Shown here: positions 62,351 through 64,000 of the stretch, piece by piece
Position numbering within the stretch: position 1 is the first letter of the stretch
Layout of the letters: each line of letters starts with the position of its first letter
DNA from: Halosimplex salinum
Lineage (GTDB): Archaea; Halobacteriota; Halobacteria; Halobacteriales; Haloarculaceae
Assembly: GCF_003730195.1 (NCBI RefSeq)
Contig: NZ_QWGG01000005.1
Coordinates: forward strand, 186,001-250,000
Length of the DNA: 64,000 bases
Reading direction: 5' to 3'
Notes under the pieces: generated by a model
Told to the model about the DNA's origin: nothing
Seen by the model: only the letters and a program-made list of their open reading frames with translations
The model's database searches: none
Translations under genes and position numbers: made by a program

Positions 62351-62532
62351 TCCATCTGGTCGTCGAAACGTTACGTCTTAATACCACAGCTAAATGAAAC
62401 GTCATCCAGGGCTCAGTCGGCGGTTTTCACAGTGTGGAACGGCTAGGGTGACGCATCCGCTACGAGAGGCTGTTCGGGCGGGACCGGCGCGTCACACGTG
62501 GCGGGCGGGACGGTGGCGGTCGGACCGCGGAG

Positions 62533-63351
62533 TCACACCGTGCCGGGGTCGTCGACGGGGAGGAGCCCGGTCGCCATCAGGCGCCGGACGATGGTCACGA
62601 GCCCGTTGTCGAAGCCGCGGCCGAACACGGCCTGTTCGTCGGTGGTGCCGTCCCCGGTGTCGTGGGCGGTACTCACGAGTATCGTCGAGCGGTCGACCAG
62701 CAGGATGCGCGTGATCTCCGTGTCGTCGTCCGGCATCGACCCGTGGAGCCACTCCAGCCCGGAGACGAACACCTCCGCGTCCGGGAACCGGTCCTGGACG
62801 CCCTCGCGGAGCGAGTCGCTGGCCGTCCCGACGACGAGCGTGACGCCGCGACGCTGCGCCTCCTCGAGCGCGTTCAGCAGCGGGTCCGTGGCGACCGAAT
62901 CGCTCCCGAGGATGAGGACGACCTCCTCCTCGGCCTCGCCGACGAGTTGCTTCGTCCGGCCGTCGACCCCTGGCCGACCGGTCAGCGCCCACACCTCGTG
63001 GGTCGCCTCCGGTTCCGTCGCGTCTGTCGCCGGTTCGATCCCCGCCAGCGTCTCCCGGAGCGAGTCGGTCTTCGACTCGTACTCCGTCCGGAGCGTCTCG
63101 GCCGCCTCGTCGATCCCCACCGCCCGGAACTGCTGGGGGTTGGCGTGCTGGATCTCCACGAGCCCCTTGGACTCCAGCACGCGAACCGCGTCGTAGACGC
63201 GGGTCCGCGGTACCTCGGAGATGTCACTGATCTCCTTGGCCGTCGCCTTCGGCAGCCGCGTGAGCGCCACGAAGGCTTTGGCTTCGTACTCCTTGAGTCC
63301 GAGTCCCTGGAGTAGTTCGATCGCTTGATCTCTGTTCGAAATGTTGTCCAT
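62533..63351 (-). CDS. TrmB-family transcriptional regulator
   Basis: A 272-residue TrmB protein. The winged helix (about residues 8-75) reads LLQGLGLKEYEAKAFVALTR and SEVPRTRVYDAVRVLESKGLV. The C-terminal part (about 115-272) is a phospholipase-D-like sensor domain, lacking the long sugar-binding extension of the regulator at 13430. It sits upstream of the GH5 gene on the same strand and is divergent from another TrmB gene (63729), suggesting local control of the glycan locus. Confidence 0.88.
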   Translation of the reverse strand: MDNISNRDQAIELLQGLGLKEYEAKAFVALTRLPKATAKEISDISEVPRTRVYDAVRVLESKGLVEIQHANPQQFRAVGIDEAAETLRTEYESKTDSLRETLAGIEPATDATEPEATHEVWALTGRPGVDGRTKQLVGEAEEEVVLILGSDSVATDPLLNALEEAQRRGVTLVVGTASDSLREGVQDRFPDAEVFVSGLEWLHGSMPDDDTEITRILLVDRSTILVSTAHDTGDGTTDEQAVFGRGFDNGLVTIVRRLMATGLLPVDDPGTV

Positions 63352-63728
63352 AGGGTCCCAACCTCTGCCACCGGTCTCCCGGCGATACTACTGTGTAACC
63401 GCTCCAAGTGAAAACAAGTTCCCCTTGCGCGCTCGCGGCCACGGAGCGGACGGGAGCGTGTAAGAATCCCTCGAGCGCCGGTAAATGGCCTGTATCGGGT
63501 TCTATACTGTTTTCCCCGATTCGAACCCCGTCCGGTGCGGCCGACCACGGGGGTAGTAGCCAGGAACCACCGAGTCACGTACTTAACTCAGATAATCACA
63601 ACACCAATATATGGCTGTGTTCCGAACGGGTATCTGGCACGCGGTGACCAGTAGGGTCCCAACCACGCTGTGGCCGCGTGCCCAACTACCCCGCGGGGTA
63701 GTTTCTGCGGAAGGCAGGCACGTATCCG
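63352..63728. promoter_or_regulatory. Divergent promoter region of two TrmB genes
   Basis: The 377-bp gap has no gene. A TATA-like aatatatgg lies near 63607. The right end carries a perfect 20-bp palindrome (separate entry). The left part, 63352-63420, probably has the promoter of the - strand regulator. Nothing else recognised. Confidence 0.5.
63684..63703. promoter_or_regulatory. Perfect 20-bp palindrome between TrmB genes
   Basis: aactaccccgcggggtagtt equals its own reverse complement, and ends 25 bases before the ATG at 63729. Length, symmetry and position fit an operator for a dimeric winged-helix regulator; either TrmB protein may bind it. It differs from the published TACT-spacer-GAGTA TrmB site of Halobacterium. 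Confidence 0.7.
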
Positions 63729-64000
63729 ATGACACACGACGGCACAGAGTCGCCCCGGTCGGTGGCGATCGAACAGCTGACGGAGTTCGGTTTGAGTACG
63801 TACGCCGCGCGGACGTTCGTGGCGCTCGTGAGTCTCGGTGGTGGCACGGCACAGGAAGTGAGCGACGTGGCCGACGTGCCCAGGACCCGCGTGTACGACG
63901 CGGTCGCGGAGTTACAGGAGCGCGGACTGGTCGACGAGCGCCAGTCGACGCCCAAACAGTTCTGGCCGGTGTCCGGGGAGACGGGCGGGCGCCACTTCGA
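63729..64000 (+). CDS. TrmB-family regulator, N-terminal part, cut by window end
   Basis: The first 90 residues are present from the ATG at 63729; the frame is open at the window end. The winged helix is clear: EQLTEFGLSTYAARTFVALV, then DVPRTRVYDAVAELQERGLVDE. It is divergent from the TrmB gene at 62533 and 50% or so similar in this domain by eye, probably a duplicate. The sensor domain is outside the window. Confidence 0.85.
   Translation, partial: MTHDGTESPRSVAIEQLTEFGLSTYAARTFVALVSLGGGTAQEVSDVADVPRTRVYDAVAELQERGLVDERQSTPKQFWPVSGETGGRHF

Overview
The window is a chromosomal segment of a halophilic archaeon (class Halobacteria). Base composition is very GC-rich, predicted proteins are strongly acidic, and family content is haloarchaeal: Tat-exported enzymes, TrmB and HTH-10 regulators, DUF7344-type winged helices, a HalOD1 domain, RIO2, CobY, CbiZ, and the cdrL-cdrS-ftsZ2 cell-division cluster. 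The set of secreted xylan- and glucan-degrading enzymes suggests a polysaccharide-degrading genus of the Haloarculaceae type; that placement is inference only.

Bases 1-9000 are a secreted carbohydrate-degradation island on the + strand: the 3' end of one modular enzyme, a GH10 xylanase, a GH5-like enzyme, a protein with a Tat signal and an unrecognised catalytic-sized domain, and a GH5 endoglucanase. All five share one roughly 140-residue module, probably carbohydrate-binding. A second glycan locus closes the window (60680-64000): a GH5 endoglucanase with two PKD domains and two divergent TrmB regulators flanking a perfect 20-bp palindrome.

Bases 9100-25900 hold mixed housekeeping and regulatory genes: two DoxX-family membrane proteins with neighbouring winged-helix regulators, RIO2 kinase, an orphan substrate-binding lipoprotein followed by a TrmB regulator, a VWA lipoprotein, a VapBC toxin-antitoxin pair, a solitary nuoCD, an HTH-10 regulator, a lipoate ligase and a membrane-anchored HerA-like ATPase. 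Bases 25911-26366 are a 57-bp tandem repeat array ending in a long perfect inverted repeat.

Bases 26600-45500 carry endonuclease IV, a secreted beta-helix protein, an FAD oxidoreductase, two methyltransferase/regulator units, cysteine synthase, an M29 aminopeptidase, a histidine kinase, the tRNA thiolase NcsA, and cdrL-cdrS-ftsZ2, with operator-like inverted repeats in front of cdrS. tRNA-Tyr follows; its 3' end is duplicated 141 bp downstream, the mark of an integration site.

Bases 45700-58142 are dominated by adenosylcobalamin genes: a HAD hydrolase, cbiB, cobS, cobY, an unknown gene, cobD, cbiZ and cobA, in part translationally overlapping, then (after a nested inverted-repeat element, an ABC-2 exporter pair and a methyltransferase) a lipoprotein and cbiP. 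Together these cover corrinoid adenosylation, amidation, aminopropanol attachment, nucleotide-loop assembly and cobinamide salvage, but not corrin-ring synthesis. An MFS transporter and an alpha/beta hydrolase lead into the final glycan locus.

Most start codons were chosen by frame, domain onset and signal-peptide position; nothing here was checked against a database.
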